Of a DNA stretch of 64,000 nucleotides, positions 24,976-33,966 are shown in pieces. The notes under the pieces were generated by a model, which saw only the letters and a list, made by a program, of their open reading frames with translations, was not told the origin of the DNA and searched no databases. The position numbers and the translations under genes were made by a program. Numbering within the stretch: the stretch's first letter is position 1; each line of letters starts with the position of its first letter. Source of the DNA: Aestuariibaculum sp. M13 (GTDB lineage: Bacteria > Bacteroidota > Bacteroidia > Flavobacteriales > Flavobacteriaceae); contig NZ_JANIAC010000003.1 of NCBI RefSeq assembly GCF_024723255.1, positions 248,001-312,000 on the forward strand, in the 5' to 3' direction.

Positions 24976-25731
24976 ATGCACGTAATTATTATAGAGGACG
25001 AAAAACCATCAGCACGCCGATTAAAGCGTATGCTTGAAAAGTTGAATATTGAAGTGGAAACCATGTTGCATTCTGTTGAAGAATCGTTAAGTTGGTTTGA
25101 AGCCAATACACATCCCGATTTAATATTTTTAGATATTCAACTGAGTGATGGTTTATCGTTCGAAATTTTTGAAACGATTCCAATTAAAAGTGCGGTTATC
25201 TTCACCACAGCTTACGACGAATATGCGCTACAAGCCTTTAAACTAAACAGCATCGATTATTTGTTAAAACCTATTGATGAAGATGATTTACAGGCTGCCG
25301 TTGAAAAATACAAGGAACGTTTACCACAAAAGCAGTCGGTATCTTTAGATTTTAACGATATTAAAAAGCTATTGGTTAATCCGATAGATCGGGAATATAA
25401 AAAACGATTTTCAGTAAAAGTAGGGCAGCATTTAAAGTTAATTGCTGTAGATGATATTGAATGTTTTTACAGTGAAAATAAAGGGTCTTACATTCATACC
25501 AAAGATGGCAGAAATTATTTGCTTGACATTACTTTAGAAAGTTTAGAAAGTGAGCTGGAACCACAACTGTTTTTTAGAGTAAATCGTAAATTTTTCGTCA
25601 ATATTAATGCGATAAAAGATATGATTAGCTACACAAATTCCAGGTTACAAATTAAGCTGAATAGTTATGCTGACGATGAAGTTATTGTGGCGCGCGAACG
25701 TGTTAAGGATTTTAAAGAGTGGTTGGAGTAA
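24976..25731 (+). CDS. LytTR-family response regulator
   Basis: A 251-residue response regulator. The receiver domain (about 1-115) shows the acidic pair in IIEDEKPSARR, the phospho-acceptor Asp in DLIFLDIQLSDG (Asp about 54), and the KPI lysine in YLLKPIDEDDL. The LytTR DNA-binding domain (about 140-251) includes FYSENKGSYIHTKDGRNY and FFRVNRKFFVNINAIKDM. It is the fourth gene of the operon and the likely partner of the upstream LytS-like kinase; target genes are unknown. Confidence 0.95.
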   Translation: MHVIIIEDEKPSARRLKRMLEKLNIEVETMLHSVEESLSWFEANTHPDLIFLDIQLSDGLSFEIFETIPIKSAVIFTTAYDEYALQAFKLNSIDYLLKPIDEDDLQAAVEKYKERLPQKQSVSLDFNDIKKLLVNPIDREYKKRFSVKVGQHLKLIAVDDIECFYSENKGSYIHTKDGRNYLLDITLESLESELEPQLFFRVNRKFFVNINAIKDMISYTNSRLQIKLNSYADDEVIVARERVKDFKEWLE

Positions 25732-25736
25732 AGAGG

Positions 25737-26294
25737 TTAAATCTCATTCCCTCTAATTTTAATTTCATTTGCTTTTTTAATGTTTTCGGGGGTTTTAGTA
25801 ATTATTTTAACTAAATTAATTTCTGAGTATTTTTTAGTGAATATTTTTTGAACGTGAATTTTCAATATGAATTTTTCATTCACTATAAATTTTTCGTCAT
25901 TTACATTAACTATGTCTTCATCAATTTGATAAATAACAGGTTTAGAATCTAATTTTAAATACTTTGCTTTTAGGTCTTTTAACAAAATAAATTTAGGTTT
26001 ATAACCCGCTTTCGTCTTTATATAAATTTTACCATAATACTCAATGCCATTGATAGTATAGTTCTCTTTTTCGACATGTATCGATTCAATTTGCTTTGTA
26101 GGAACAAAATTCATGGTTAGTACTTCTCCAACAAATTTATCATTAACATAAATTGCAACTGGTCTTGTTTCTTTATTTTGAAAGTCGTAAAAAACAGATA
26201 TTTTTGAATCTTCTGAATATTCTCTAAAATTTTGGTTTTGACCAAAGGTAATTGAACAAGAAATATAAATTACTATCAAAAATAAACTCTTCAT
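25737..26294 (-). CDS. Hypothetical secreted protein
   Basis: A 185-residue protein with a cleavable signal peptide (MKSLFLIVIYISCSITFGQ). The mature part is Lys/Ile-rich, predicted mostly beta, with phrases such as AIYVNDKFVGEVLTMNFVPTKQIESIHVEK and YGKIYIKTKAGYKP. The 'I..I.V.K' and 'GKI.I.TK' pattern recalls the plug-like signature of small TonB-plug-related proteins, but the match is weak and no domain is claimed. It is AT-rich relative to neighbours, convergent with the LytTR gene (5 bp between stops) and downstream of the LETM1-like gene. Function unknown. Confidence 0.6.
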   Translation of the reverse strand: MKSLFLIVIYISCSITFGQNQNFREYSEDSKISVFYDFQNKETRPVAIYVNDKFVGEVLTMNFVPTKQIESIHVEKENYTINGIEYYGKIYIKTKAGYKPKFILLKDLKAKYLKLDSKPVIYQIDEDIVNVNDEKFIVNEKFILKIHVQKIFTKKYSEINLVKIITKTPENIKKANEIKIRGNEI

Positions 26295-26354
26295 TGTAAT
26301 ATAAAAATATAATTAGAATTCTTTAAGATAGAAGAAATTATTGACAAAATAAAA

Positions 26355-27530
26355 TTAATCTTCATCAATGCGATTTTCATCAAAAGCAGAAGGCAGGAGT
26401 TTAGGTATAAATTTTACTACTAAAGGCAATAAAATAGCACCACCCGGAAGTAAAAAAATAGCCAGACTTGGTATGGATTTAAAAATATCTAGTAATTGGT
26501 CCTGAACTTTCTTTTGTTCTTCAGCTGTTAAGTCTCTTACGGTCGATTGTGTTAAAAGTACCATAAGTTCTTTACTGTCCTTTAACTCTTTATATAAACG
26601 TTTGCTGTTTCGGATAATTAATTTTTTCACCATTTTGCTCGAGTTATTGTAAAAACTCTGAACAATATTTTTAGAACCTAAAACGGCAATATTCTCTTTG
26701 TTTGTGGTATAAAAACTGTTAACTGTTTCCAACGATTGTTTTATCAGTTGGGTGTCAATATTAAAATCCTGACCTAATTGAATTAAAAAACGTTTTTCAG
26801 TACTATCAATCGTTTTATCGGTCCAGGCGGCCATACAGGCCAGGTCTAAAATATATTGCTTTTCTAAAGGTGTTTTAATATTTGAGATGGCGTCTTCATA
26901 AGTTATATGTGTGTGGTCCTGAAAACGCAGAGACGATTCAATGAGTCGTATTAAACTTTCATCGTATTGGTTTTTGTCTTCTTTCGCATTTAATACATCT
27001 AAAGAAACGCATTCAATAGAAGCTTCTATGTTTTTAATATAAGTTTTAGAAATATGCTTTTTTCTTAAATAATTATCATACGCCAACACATCAATATATA
27101 AAAGCGCATTAATTATGAAGTAATTAAAGTTTTTGGTAATTATGTTTGCATCTATCTGAATACGCTTGTGTATTAACTTTTCAAGCTGTTCATTCGATTT
27201 TTTACCGCCTAGTAACTCACCAAAAAAAGAGGCTTTCTTTTCGCTTATTTCTGTATAAAAATCGATAACACTATCAACAAAAGGAATGTCGGTTTTCGAA
27301 TGGTTATACGTTTGAAGTAATGCTAAACACAGATTGATTTTACAAAGTTCTTCCTCGATTAAATCTTCTTTTGCGAAGATGTTTAAAACCACATCTAGGT
27401 TACTGCCATAAATAAAGCCACAAGATCTTAGCGCCTGATAAAAGCCTTCGTCGTCTAAGTCAAGAAACCGGTGGTTAGTCTTAGCTTCCTTTAGTAATTT
27501 TTTTATCCAACCATTTGCAGATGGATTCAT
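26355..27530 (-). CDS. LETM1-related protein
   Basis: A 391-residue protein, start taken at the ATG at 27530 (MNPSANGWIKKLL) rather than an ATG 15 codons upstream with a non-conserved extension. The N-terminal two thirds are helical with a TerB-like stretch (YILDLACMAAWTDKTIDSTEKRFLIQLGQDFNI, about 240-275). The last 80 residues carry the LETM1-like segment: DLTAEEQKKVQDQLLDIFKSIPSL followed by a hydrophobic span rich in Pro and Gly (FLLPGGAILLPLVVKFIPKLLPSAF). Flavobacterial homologues have been called 'LETM1-related biofilm-associated'. Probably a membrane-associated protein; its activity is unknown. Confidence 0.78.
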   Translation of the reverse strand: MNPSANGWIKKLLKEAKTNHRFLDLDDEGFYQALRSCGFIYGSNLDVVLNIFAKEDLIEEELCKINLCLALLQTYNHSKTDIPFVDSVIDFYTEISEKKASFFGELLGGKKSNEQLEKLIHKRIQIDANIITKNFNYFIINALLYIDVLAYDNYLRKKHISKTYIKNIEASIECVSLDVLNAKEDKNQYDESLIRLIESSLRFQDHTHITYEDAISNIKTPLEKQYILDLACMAAWTDKTIDSTEKRFLIQLGQDFNIDTQLIKQSLETVNSFYTTNKENIAVLGSKNIVQSFYNNSSKMVKKLIIRNSKRLYKELKDSKELMVLLTQSTVRDLTAEEQKKVQDQLLDIFKSIPSLAIFLLPGGAILLPLVVKFIPKLLPSAFDENRIDED

Positions 27531-27673
27531 AGCATGCGATTTTGTTGTTGTAAATGTAATGTTTTCACAGAACATTTCGTAATTATTTCCTTTAACAAAA
27601 TTTTAACAAAACCGAGTTTTTCTTTTTTGCGTAGGTATGCTTGAAACCGAGTAAATAACTAATTAATAAACGT

Positions 27674-28360
27674 ATGAAAAAGTTAAAAACAGTTTTTGGA
27701 ATTGGAGTAGTAGCGGTTGCTGGTTACTTCGTAGTTGCTGCAGACCATATTGATGCACCAGCCGTGCAGGGTGGCTCTAGCGACATTACCGATTTTTATG
27801 CCTTTCAAGGTGAAGATACCAATAATCTGGTATTTGTGGCTAATGTTCAGGGCTTATTGAGTCCTGCTAATACCGCTTCGGCGAGTTTTGATGAAAGTGT
27901 CATGATTGAGTTTAATATCGATTACGATAATGATTATGTCGAAGATTATGTAATTCAAGCCATTCCTAAGGATGGTAAAATGTATGTAATCGGACCAAAA
28001 ATGCCAAGTCAAACAGGGTTGAACAGTATGGTGGGAACAAACGATGTTTATAACGCTGCTGTAACCAATATTACACCTTATGGATCTGAAGCCATGATGG
28101 GAATGAAAAACGGGGTTAAAGTGTTCGCCGGGCCAAGAGACGATCCGTTTTTTATGGATTTTGCACGTTATGTACAAATTGTAACTCCAGGTGATGATGA
28201 TGGCGATGGTATGGAAGAAGGTGCTTTTTTACCTGATGGTATGGCATCTGATACGTTTGCAGGAACTAATGTGATGTCGGTTGTGGTTGAAGTACCAAAA
28301 TCAACCATAGGGGGTAGCGGAACCATTAATACATGGGTAGAATCAAAAAGAAAGCAATAA
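27674..28360 (+). CDS. DUF4331 protein, N-terminal half only
   Basis: A 228-residue exported protein with an N-terminal signal-like segment (residues 5-22) followed immediately by ADHIDAPAV, the equivalent of the SHREAP start of DUF4331 domains. Further family features are ITDFYAF (TDLYAF), the Asp-rich FNIDYDNDYVEDYVI, and VFAGPRDDPFFMDF, ending near VVEVPKSTIGG...WVESKRKQ. Normal DUF4331 proteins are 400-500 residues and continue with a second half; here that half is encoded by the next gene. It starts an operon of two DUF4331 genes, a TPR lipoprotein and a TonB-dependent receptor. Activity of DUF4331 is unknown. Confidence 0.85.
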   Translation: MKKLKTVFGIGVVAVAGYFVVAADHIDAPAVQGGSSDITDFYAFQGEDTNNLVFVANVQGLLSPANTASASFDESVMIEFNIDYDNDYVEDYVIQAIPKDGKMYVIGPKMPSQTGLNSMVGTNDVYNAAVTNITPYGSEAMMGMKNGVKVFAGPRDDPFFMDFARYVQIVTPGDDDGDGMEEGAFLPDGMASDTFAGTNVMSVVVEVPKSTIGGSGTINTWVESKRKQ

Positions 28361-28390
28361 AAAGACTTAAAAAACGAAATACAGACCATT

Positions 28391-28945
28391 ATGAAAAATA
28401 TAAAATTAATCCTAGCACTTTTAGTGATGCCATTTGTAGCATTTAACTGTAGTGATGACGACGATATGAAAAATGAAAACGGACTTCCAAATTTAGCAGG
28501 AACCTACATGCAGGAAGACCAAATGGGAAGACCAGCGGTAAATACCGTATTCGTGTCTCCATCAAGTAAAGATATGTTTAATGTTACCATACCATCGATG
28601 CAAAATGCCTCGTTCCAAAGTATGTTTCAGGCTAATTTAGAAGGCTTAAGTCCTGCTTTTGCAAATGCAGAAGATACCAATGCCCTAGGTTTAGATGCGG
28701 CAACCTTTACAGGAGTATTGGCAACCGATGTTTTAAATGTTTCTTTAGACGGAACTACAACATTTTACGATGGCACTAATGTGTTAACCGGAAGAAATTT
28801 AGCCGACGATGTGATTACGGTAGAACTCTTGTTAATTTTTGGAGGAGAAGACTTTTCTGAAAATCCAGGACTATCAGACGATAATGTCGATGCTAACGAT
28901 AAACCTTTTTTAGCCTCATTTCCTTATCTGGCTTCACCATGGTAG
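28391..28945 (+). CDS. DUF4331 protein, C-terminal half, lipoprotein
   Basis: A 184-residue lipoprotein (signal ending FVAFNC, Cys20, followed by a run of Asp). The mature region corresponds to the second half of a DUF4331 domain: QMGRPAVNTVFVSPSSKDMFN aligns with the LGMPLVNEVVIP block, then GRNLADDVITVELLLIF and the ending VDANDKPFLASFPYLASPW are typical family features. It starts 30 bp after the first-half gene and has its own export signal, so the two products probably assemble in the periplasm. This is a real gene arrangement rather than a frameshift, because a new signal peptide is present. Confidence 0.82.
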   Translation: MKNIKLILALLVMPFVAFNCSDDDDMKNENGLPNLAGTYMQEDQMGRPAVNTVFVSPSSKDMFNVTIPSMQNASFQSMFQANLEGLSPAFANAEDTNALGLDAATFTGVLATDVLNVSLDGTTTFYDGTNVLTGRNLADDVITVELLLIFGGEDFSENPGLSDDNVDANDKPFLASFPYLASPW

Positions 28946-28962
28946 AAGCTTAAACTTAATTC

Positions 28963-28990
28963 AGAAGCAAAGAGTTTGCTCTTTGTTTCT
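28963..28990 (+). terminator. Weak intra-operon hairpin
   Basis: CAAAGAG (28968-28974) with CTCTTTG (28979-28985), extended by AGAA/TTCT pairs with mismatches, followed by a T-rich but interrupted stretch. It lies 17 bp after the second DUF4331 gene and 40 bp before the TPR gene. It may attenuate transcription into the receptor genes or protect the upstream mRNA. Confidence 0.45.
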
Positions 28991-29030
28991 GGGTTTCTCT
29001 AACAAATGTTAAACCTAAAAAACAAAGACC

Positions 29031-30320
29031 ATGAAATACCAATATCTAACCATCTTTTGTATGCTTGCATTACTGTCAAGCTGTACTATCTCTTCAAAAA
29101 AAGTAACAGATACCAAAGAGTATAATGTTTACCTGGAAACTACGAATGCCACAGTAAAGGAACAGGTTTTAGAAGATTTAACCTTTTGGCAGGAGAAATT
29201 TACCCAAACCCCGAATCAATTTCCGTATTTATCAAAAATAGCTTCAGCCTATAATAAGTTATTTAGTATAACCGGAGAAATTGAATATCTTCATGAATCC
29301 CAGAATGTCTACCAAAATCTAAATAAGAAAACAAACTATTCAAATTCTTCATATTTAAGAGGACTTGCAGCAAACTACATTTCACAACATAAATTTAAGG
29401 AAGCTTTGGTGTTACTTTCAAAAGCCGAAAAGAATGGTGATAATTTGGAAGGAACTCAAAAAATGCTGTTCGATGTGCATTTAGAATTAGGTAACTATAA
29501 ACAAGCAAAAAGTTACCTAGACAAATTTAGCAATGATGCCGATTTCGATTATTTAATTCGAGTGGCCAAGTGGTCTGATCATCGTGGTGATTTGAATGCG
29601 GCCATTAAATACCTGGAACAGGCTAAGGTGAAAGCAGAACAATCGAATATAGCAAGTTCCAAACAGTGGATTTATACCAATCTAGCTGATTTTTATGGTC
29701 ACAGCGGAAATATTCAAGCTTCGTATAATCACTTTTTAAAAGCCTTGGAATTGAGTCCGGATGATGCGTATGCGAAACGCGGTATTGCCTGGATTGTGTA
29801 CTCTCATGAAAAAAATCCAGACGAAGCCCTCCGTATTTTAAATACGGTTTCGCAAACCTATCATGCCCCTGATTATTACTTGTTAAAAGCAGAAATAGCC
29901 AAGTTTAAAGGAGATTTAGATTTATATCAAAAAGAATTAGAGTCTTACAAACTAGCTGTGAACAATTCGTTATATGGTGATATGTACAACACTTACAATG
30001 TTATGGTTTACACAGAAACCTTCGAAAAATTAAATGAAGCTCTAGTACTGGCAGAAACCGAAGTGAATAATAGACCAACACCACAATCCTACGGTTTATT
30101 AGCCTGGACTTATTTTAAACAAGGGTTTAAAAGAAAGGCATTAAAAATTATGAGGGAGCATGTCGCAAACCAAACCTACGAGCCACAGACCTTATTACAT
30201 CTTGCAGAAGTTTATAAAGCTAATAATAAGTTAAAAGAGGCAAAAATTTTGAAAAAGGATTTGCTGGAAAGTATTTTTGAATTAGGTCCATTAACCGAAA
30301 AAGATGTCAGAAATATTTAA
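29031..30320 (+). CDS. TPR-repeat lipoprotein
   Basis: A 429-residue lipoprotein (signal ending LLSSC, Cys18) with repeated helical tetratricopeptide units across most of its length, for example around 95-125, 190-220 (LNAAIKYLEQAKVKAEQ), 225-260 (HFLKALELSPDDAYAKRGIAWIVY) and 345-380. TPR lipoproteins often act as scaffolds at the outer membrane. The 3' end overlaps the upstream extension of the receptor frame, and the receptor ATG is 14 bp after this stop, so the genes are co-transcribed. It probably works with the DUF4331 proteins and receptor in uptake or surface assembly; this is inferred from context. Confidence 0.85.
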   Translation: MKYQYLTIFCMLALLSSCTISSKKVTDTKEYNVYLETTNATVKEQVLEDLTFWQEKFTQTPNQFPYLSKIASAYNKLFSITGEIEYLHESQNVYQNLNKKTNYSNSSYLRGLAANYISQHKFKEALVLLSKAEKNGDNLEGTQKMLFDVHLELGNYKQAKSYLDKFSNDADFDYLIRVAKWSDHRGDLNAAIKYLEQAKVKAEQSNIASSKQWIYTNLADFYGHSGNIQASYNHFLKALELSPDDAYAKRGIAWIVYSHEKNPDEALRILNTVSQTYHAPDYYLLKAEIAKFKGDLDLYQKELESYKLAVNNSLYGDMYNTYNVMVYTETFEKLNEALVLAETEVNNRPTPQSYGLLAWTYFKQGFKRKALKIMREHVANQTYEPQTLLHLAEVYKANNKLKEAKILKKDLLESIFELGPLTEKDVRNI

Positions 30321-30333
30321 CCCAAAATCAACC

Positions 30334-32568
30334 ATGAACGTATTAAAACTTATGACGCTATTTTCAGCCATAATGTGTGCAAAATTCAGTTTTTCACAAC
30401 AAATAAAAGGTGTTGTGGCAAACAGTGTTAAACAACCATTAGAGGCGGCTTATGTTTACAATTTAAATTCTAAAAGTCACGCGCACTCTTCCGAAAATGG
30501 TGTATTTGTTATCGATAATTGTTCCAATGGAGATTCTTTGAAGATAGGGTTGTTAGGATATAAAAACAGGTATGTTGTAGTTAGTGACTCAAGTTTTAAC
30601 TCGAAACAGACCATTATTTTAGAAGAGAAATCATTTCAATTAAGTGAGTTAGTCATCAACGAAACTGTTAATCCGGTAAGTACCATTTCCCGATTAGATT
30701 TAAAAACAAATCCGGTAAACTCATCTCAAGAAATTCTTAGAAAAGTACCGGGTTTAATTATTGGTCAACATGCCGGTGGAGGAAAAGCAGAACAAATCTT
30801 TTTACGTGGTTTCGATATCGATCATGGTACCGATATCTCACTGTCAGTTGATGGAATGCCGGTAAATATGGTATCCCACGCTCACGGTCAGGGGTATAGT
30901 GATTTGCATTTTATTATTCCGGAAACGGTAAATAAAATAGACTTTGGTAAAGGATCATACTATGCCAATCGCGGTGATTTTGCAACTGCAGGCTACGTTG
31001 ATTTTTCAACCAGAGATTACTTAAAAGAAAGTTCAATAGGCTTAACGGTTGGTGATTTTAATACCCTACGAACACTTGGAATGTTTAATTTATTAGAACA
31101 TGATACCGATAAAAATGCCTATATCGCTACCGAATATATTGCTACCGATGGGCCTTATGAATCACCACAAAACTTTAACAGATTAAATCTGTTTGGGAAA
31201 TTTACCAGCTATTCACCAAATAATGATAAGGTGTCGGTGACTTTATCGCATTTTATAAGCCGTTGGGATGCTTCAGGACAAATTCCGCAACGTGCTGTTG
31301 ATGATGGAAGTATTACTCGATTCGGAGCCATTGATGATACAGAAGGCGGAACGACCGAACGCACCAATTTTAATGTAGAATTTAATAAGCACGTGTCCGA
31401 CCATTCCATGTTGAAAAGTAATGCCTTTTACTCGCATTACGGATTTGAATTGTATTCCAATTTTACCTTCTTTTTAGAGGATCCGGTAAATGGCGACCAA
31501 ATTAAACAGCAGGAAGAACGTCATATTTTTGGTTTCAACACAGCCTTAAATCAGGAATTACTTTTAGGCGATGTCGGATTAACATTGACTTCGGGAGCCA
31601 GTTTGCGTCACGACATTATTAACGATATAGAATTGTCGCATACGCTAAATAGAAAAACAATCTTAGAACAAAAACAATTGGGGGATTTAAATCAAACGAA
31701 TATGAATGCGTTCACTAATGCTCAGTTCGATTTAGGAAAGCTCAAAATAGCCCCGGCTTTGCGATTGGATTATTTTAAGTTTATGTATAACGATAAGCTA
31801 TTGAACACTTACAGCACACAGGCTGAAGCGAAAACCATCGTAAGTCCTAAACTAAATTTCTACTACGATGCTTTAACCAATTTACAAGTGTATTTAAAAT
31901 CGGGGTTAGGATTTCACTCCAACGACACGCGAGTAGTGGTAAGTCAGATGGGGAAAGATATTTTACCACGCTCTTATGGTGCAGATTTGGGAAGTGTTTG
32001 GAAACCGTTTCCAAAGTTAATTGTTAATTCGGCATTGTGGTATTTGTTCTTAGAACAAGAGTTTGTTTATGTAGGCGATGCTGGAATTGTAGAGTCAAGT
32101 GGAAAAACGGAGCGTTATGGTGTCGATTTAGGATTGCGTTACCAGTTAACAGATTGGTTGTATTTTGATTCTGATGCTACTGTAACACATGCCAGAAGTA
32201 CTGAAGATCCTGAAGGAGAAAACTATATTCCTTTAGCACCGGATTTTACATTGGCCGGCGGATTGGCAGTAGATAATTTAGATGGTTTTTCAGGAGGTTT
32301 ACGTTACAGATATGTTGATGACAGACCAGCGAATGAAGATAACAGTATTGTAGCCAAAGGTTATTTTGTAACCGATTTTAACGCGAATTATACGTTTAAT
32401 AAAGTAACTGTAGGAGTGATTGTAGAAAACCTATTCGATACCGAGTGGAATGAAACACAGTTTGCTACCGAATCGAGATTGTTCAATGAGACAGCTCCTG
32501 TTGAAGAAATTCACTTTACGCCAGGAACGCCATTTTTTATAAAAGGAACAATTTCTTATAAATTTTAA
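30334..32568 (+). CDS. TonB-dependent receptor
   Basis: A 744-residue outer-membrane receptor. The ATG at 30334 gives a signal peptide (MNVLKLMTLFSAIMCAKFSFSQ); a longer in-frame start overlaps the TPR gene and was rejected. Next come a carboxypeptidase-regulatory-like domain (about 22-100), a plug domain (about 115-225) with an unusual His/Gly-rich part (DHGTDISLSVDGMPVNMVSHAHGQG) and a 22-strand-type barrel ending in aromatic FIKGTISYKF. No SusD gene follows, so it is not a SusCD glycan transporter; the His-rich plug may point to a metal or metal-complex substrate, but this is inference. It is the last gene of the DUF4331 operon. Confidence 0.92.
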   Translation: MNVLKLMTLFSAIMCAKFSFSQQIKGVVANSVKQPLEAAYVYNLNSKSHAHSSENGVFVIDNCSNGDSLKIGLLGYKNRYVVVSDSSFNSKQTIILEEKSFQLSELVINETVNPVSTISRLDLKTNPVNSSQEILRKVPGLIIGQHAGGGKAEQIFLRGFDIDHGTDISLSVDGMPVNMVSHAHGQGYSDLHFIIPETVNKIDFGKGSYYANRGDFATAGYVDFSTRDYLKESSIGLTVGDFNTLRTLGMFNLLEHDTDKNAYIATEYIATDGPYESPQNFNRLNLFGKFTSYSPNNDKVSVTLSHFISRWDASGQIPQRAVDDGSITRFGAIDDTEGGTTERTNFNVEFNKHVSDHSMLKSNAFYSHYGFELYSNFTFFLEDPVNGDQIKQQEERHIFGFNTALNQELLLGDVGLTLTSGASLRHDIINDIELSHTLNRKTILEQKQLGDLNQTNMNAFTNAQFDLGKLKIAPALRLDYFKFMYNDKLLNTYSTQAEAKTIVSPKLNFYYDALTNLQVYLKSGLGFHSNDTRVVVSQMGKDILPRSYGADLGSVWKPFPKLIVNSALWYLFLEQEFVYVGDAGIVESSGKTERYGVDLGLRYQLTDWLYFDSDATVTHARSTEDPEGENYIPLAPDFTLAGGLAVDNLDGFSGGLRYRYVDDRPANEDNSIVAKGYFVTDFNANYTFNKVTVGVIVENLFDTEWNETQFATESRLFNETAPVEEIHFTPGTPFFIKGTISYKF

Positions 32569-32917
32569 AACCTAGGGTAGGGTAAAATAAAGTAAGGGTG
32601 TCTTACTAACAAATACAACTGAAAGAAGAGAGTGATGGTATACAGAAAAGAGAATCCTTCGTGAGTTGATTAATAGCAGCTAACAAAAGGAACAAAGAGT
32701 TAATAATTATGAAATGTGCCATGATAAATCTTTTAAATCAACCTAGATGATTATTGGCAAATTACATCTGACTATTATAAAAATAATAAATACTAACAGA
32801 TGAAAAAGGAAAATTGATTTTCAAGGGACCGGTAGGATTGGTTGTCCTATTTGGTTTTTTGGGTTTTTTGTTAGGGAAAGCGGCTCGTGGTTGAGCCGCT
32901 TTTATTTTATATACATG
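32569..32917. other. Intergenic region with distal terminator
   Basis: These 349 bases hold no open frame with recognisable features. The first 300 are AT-rich and unstructured apart from a short AGGA...TCCT hairpin near 32852-32866. The region ends with a strong hairpin (separate entry). The receptor mRNA may run on to this hairpin, or a short non-coding RNA may start within; no TAnnTTTG promoter was found to decide. Confidence 0.5.
32877..32905 (+). terminator. Rho-independent terminator
   Basis: A 10-bp GC-rich stem AAAGCGGCTC (32877-32886) with GAGCCGCTTT (32893-32902), 6-base loop, followed by TTATTTTA on the plus strand. It best serves plus-strand transcription arriving from the receptor gene, 309 bp upstream. 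On the minus strand, after acr3, the T-tract is weak. Confidence 0.8.
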
Positions 32918-33964
32918 CTAATTTGTAGCTTTTAAAAAGTATTTTTTACGTAACCAGAACGATACACTTACCAATAGAATTAATGCTGGAACTTCTACTA
33001 AGGGTCCTATAACACCAGCAAAAGCCTGTCCGGAATTTAATCCGAAAACGGCAATAGCAACAGCAATGGCTAATTCAAAATTGTTTCCAGCAGCAGTAAA
33101 GGCTACCGAAGCTGTTTTGTCGTAAGTACCACCCATGGCTTTGGTAAAGAAAAAGCCAATAATAAACATTAAAGCAAAGTATATCAATAATGGAACAGCA
33201 ATAATTAAAACATCCATTGGGATTTCAACAATAAGTTCGCCTTTTAATGAGAACATTACGATAATAGTAAATAGCAATGCGATTAAAGTTAGTGGAGAAA
33301 TTGTTGGAATGAATGTTTTTGTGTACCATTCTTCACCTTTTAACCGAACTAAAATTTGTCGGCTTAAAATACCCATTGCAAACGGAATACCTAAGTAAAT
33401 CGCAACACTTTCAGCTATGGTTCCTATAGAAATATCAACAATAGCACCTTCGAAACCAAAGTAAGGAGGCAAGATTGTAATAAATATCCAGGCATAAAAA
33501 CTATAGGCAAACACTTGAAAAATACTGTTAAGAGCTACTAAACCGGCGCCGTATTCGCTACTACCTTCGGCTAAATCGTTCCAAACTAAAACCATAGCAA
33601 TACATCGTGCCAGACCTATTAAGATTAAACCGACCATATACTCCGGATAGTCTCTTAAAAATGTAATGGCTAGAATGAACATTAAAACCGGACCAATAAC
33701 CCAGTTTAGAATTAGCGATACCGAAAGAATTTTTGTGTTTTTAAACACCGCAGGTAATAAGCTGTAATTTACTTTAGCCAGTGGTGGATACATCATTAAA
33801 ATAAGTCCGATGGCAATAGGGATATTGGTAGTACCGCTACTCATAGCGTTGATAATATCTGGAAACTTAGGAAAAAAATATCCTAAACCAACACCTAGTG
33901 CCATGGCAACAAAAATCCATAAGGTTAGGTTTCTATCTAAAAAACTTAATTTTTTTGTAGCCAT
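32918..33964 (-). CDS. acr3: Arsenite efflux transporter Acr3
   Basis: A 348-residue inner-membrane transporter of the ACR3 (BART) family that exports arsenite, with about ten hydrophobic segments. Diagnostic stretches are [30 protein letters not shown], which contains the essential Cys and the conserved Trp/Asn, and [18 protein letters not shown] in the C-terminal half. It is the last gene in an operon with arsR, a DUF6428 gene and an ArsC-type phosphatase; its start is 2 bp after the arsC-like stop. All motifs look intact. Confidence 0.95.
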   Translation of the reverse strand: MATKKLSFLDRNLTLWIFVAMALGVGLGYFFPKFPDIINAMSSGTTNIPIAIGLILMMYPPLAKVNYSLLPAVFKNTKILSVSLILNWVIGPVLMFILAITFLRDYPEYMVGLILIGLARCIAMVLVWNDLAEGSSEYGAGLVALNSIFQVFAYSFYAWIFITILPPYFGFEGAIVDISIGTIAESVAIYLGIPFAMGILSRQILVRLKGEEWYTKTFIPTISPLTLIALLFTIIVMFSLKGELIVEIPMDVLIIAVPLLIYFALMFIIGFFFTKAMGGTYDKTASVAFTAAGNNFELAIAVAIAVFGLNSGQAFAGVIGPLVEVPALILLVSVSFWLRKKYFLKATN

Positions 33965-33966
33965 AA

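Noticed and set aside
29031-32568. SusC/SusD-type polysaccharide uptake locus
   Set aside because: The receptor is not followed by a SusD-like gene, and the preceding TPR lipoprotein lacks SusD features.
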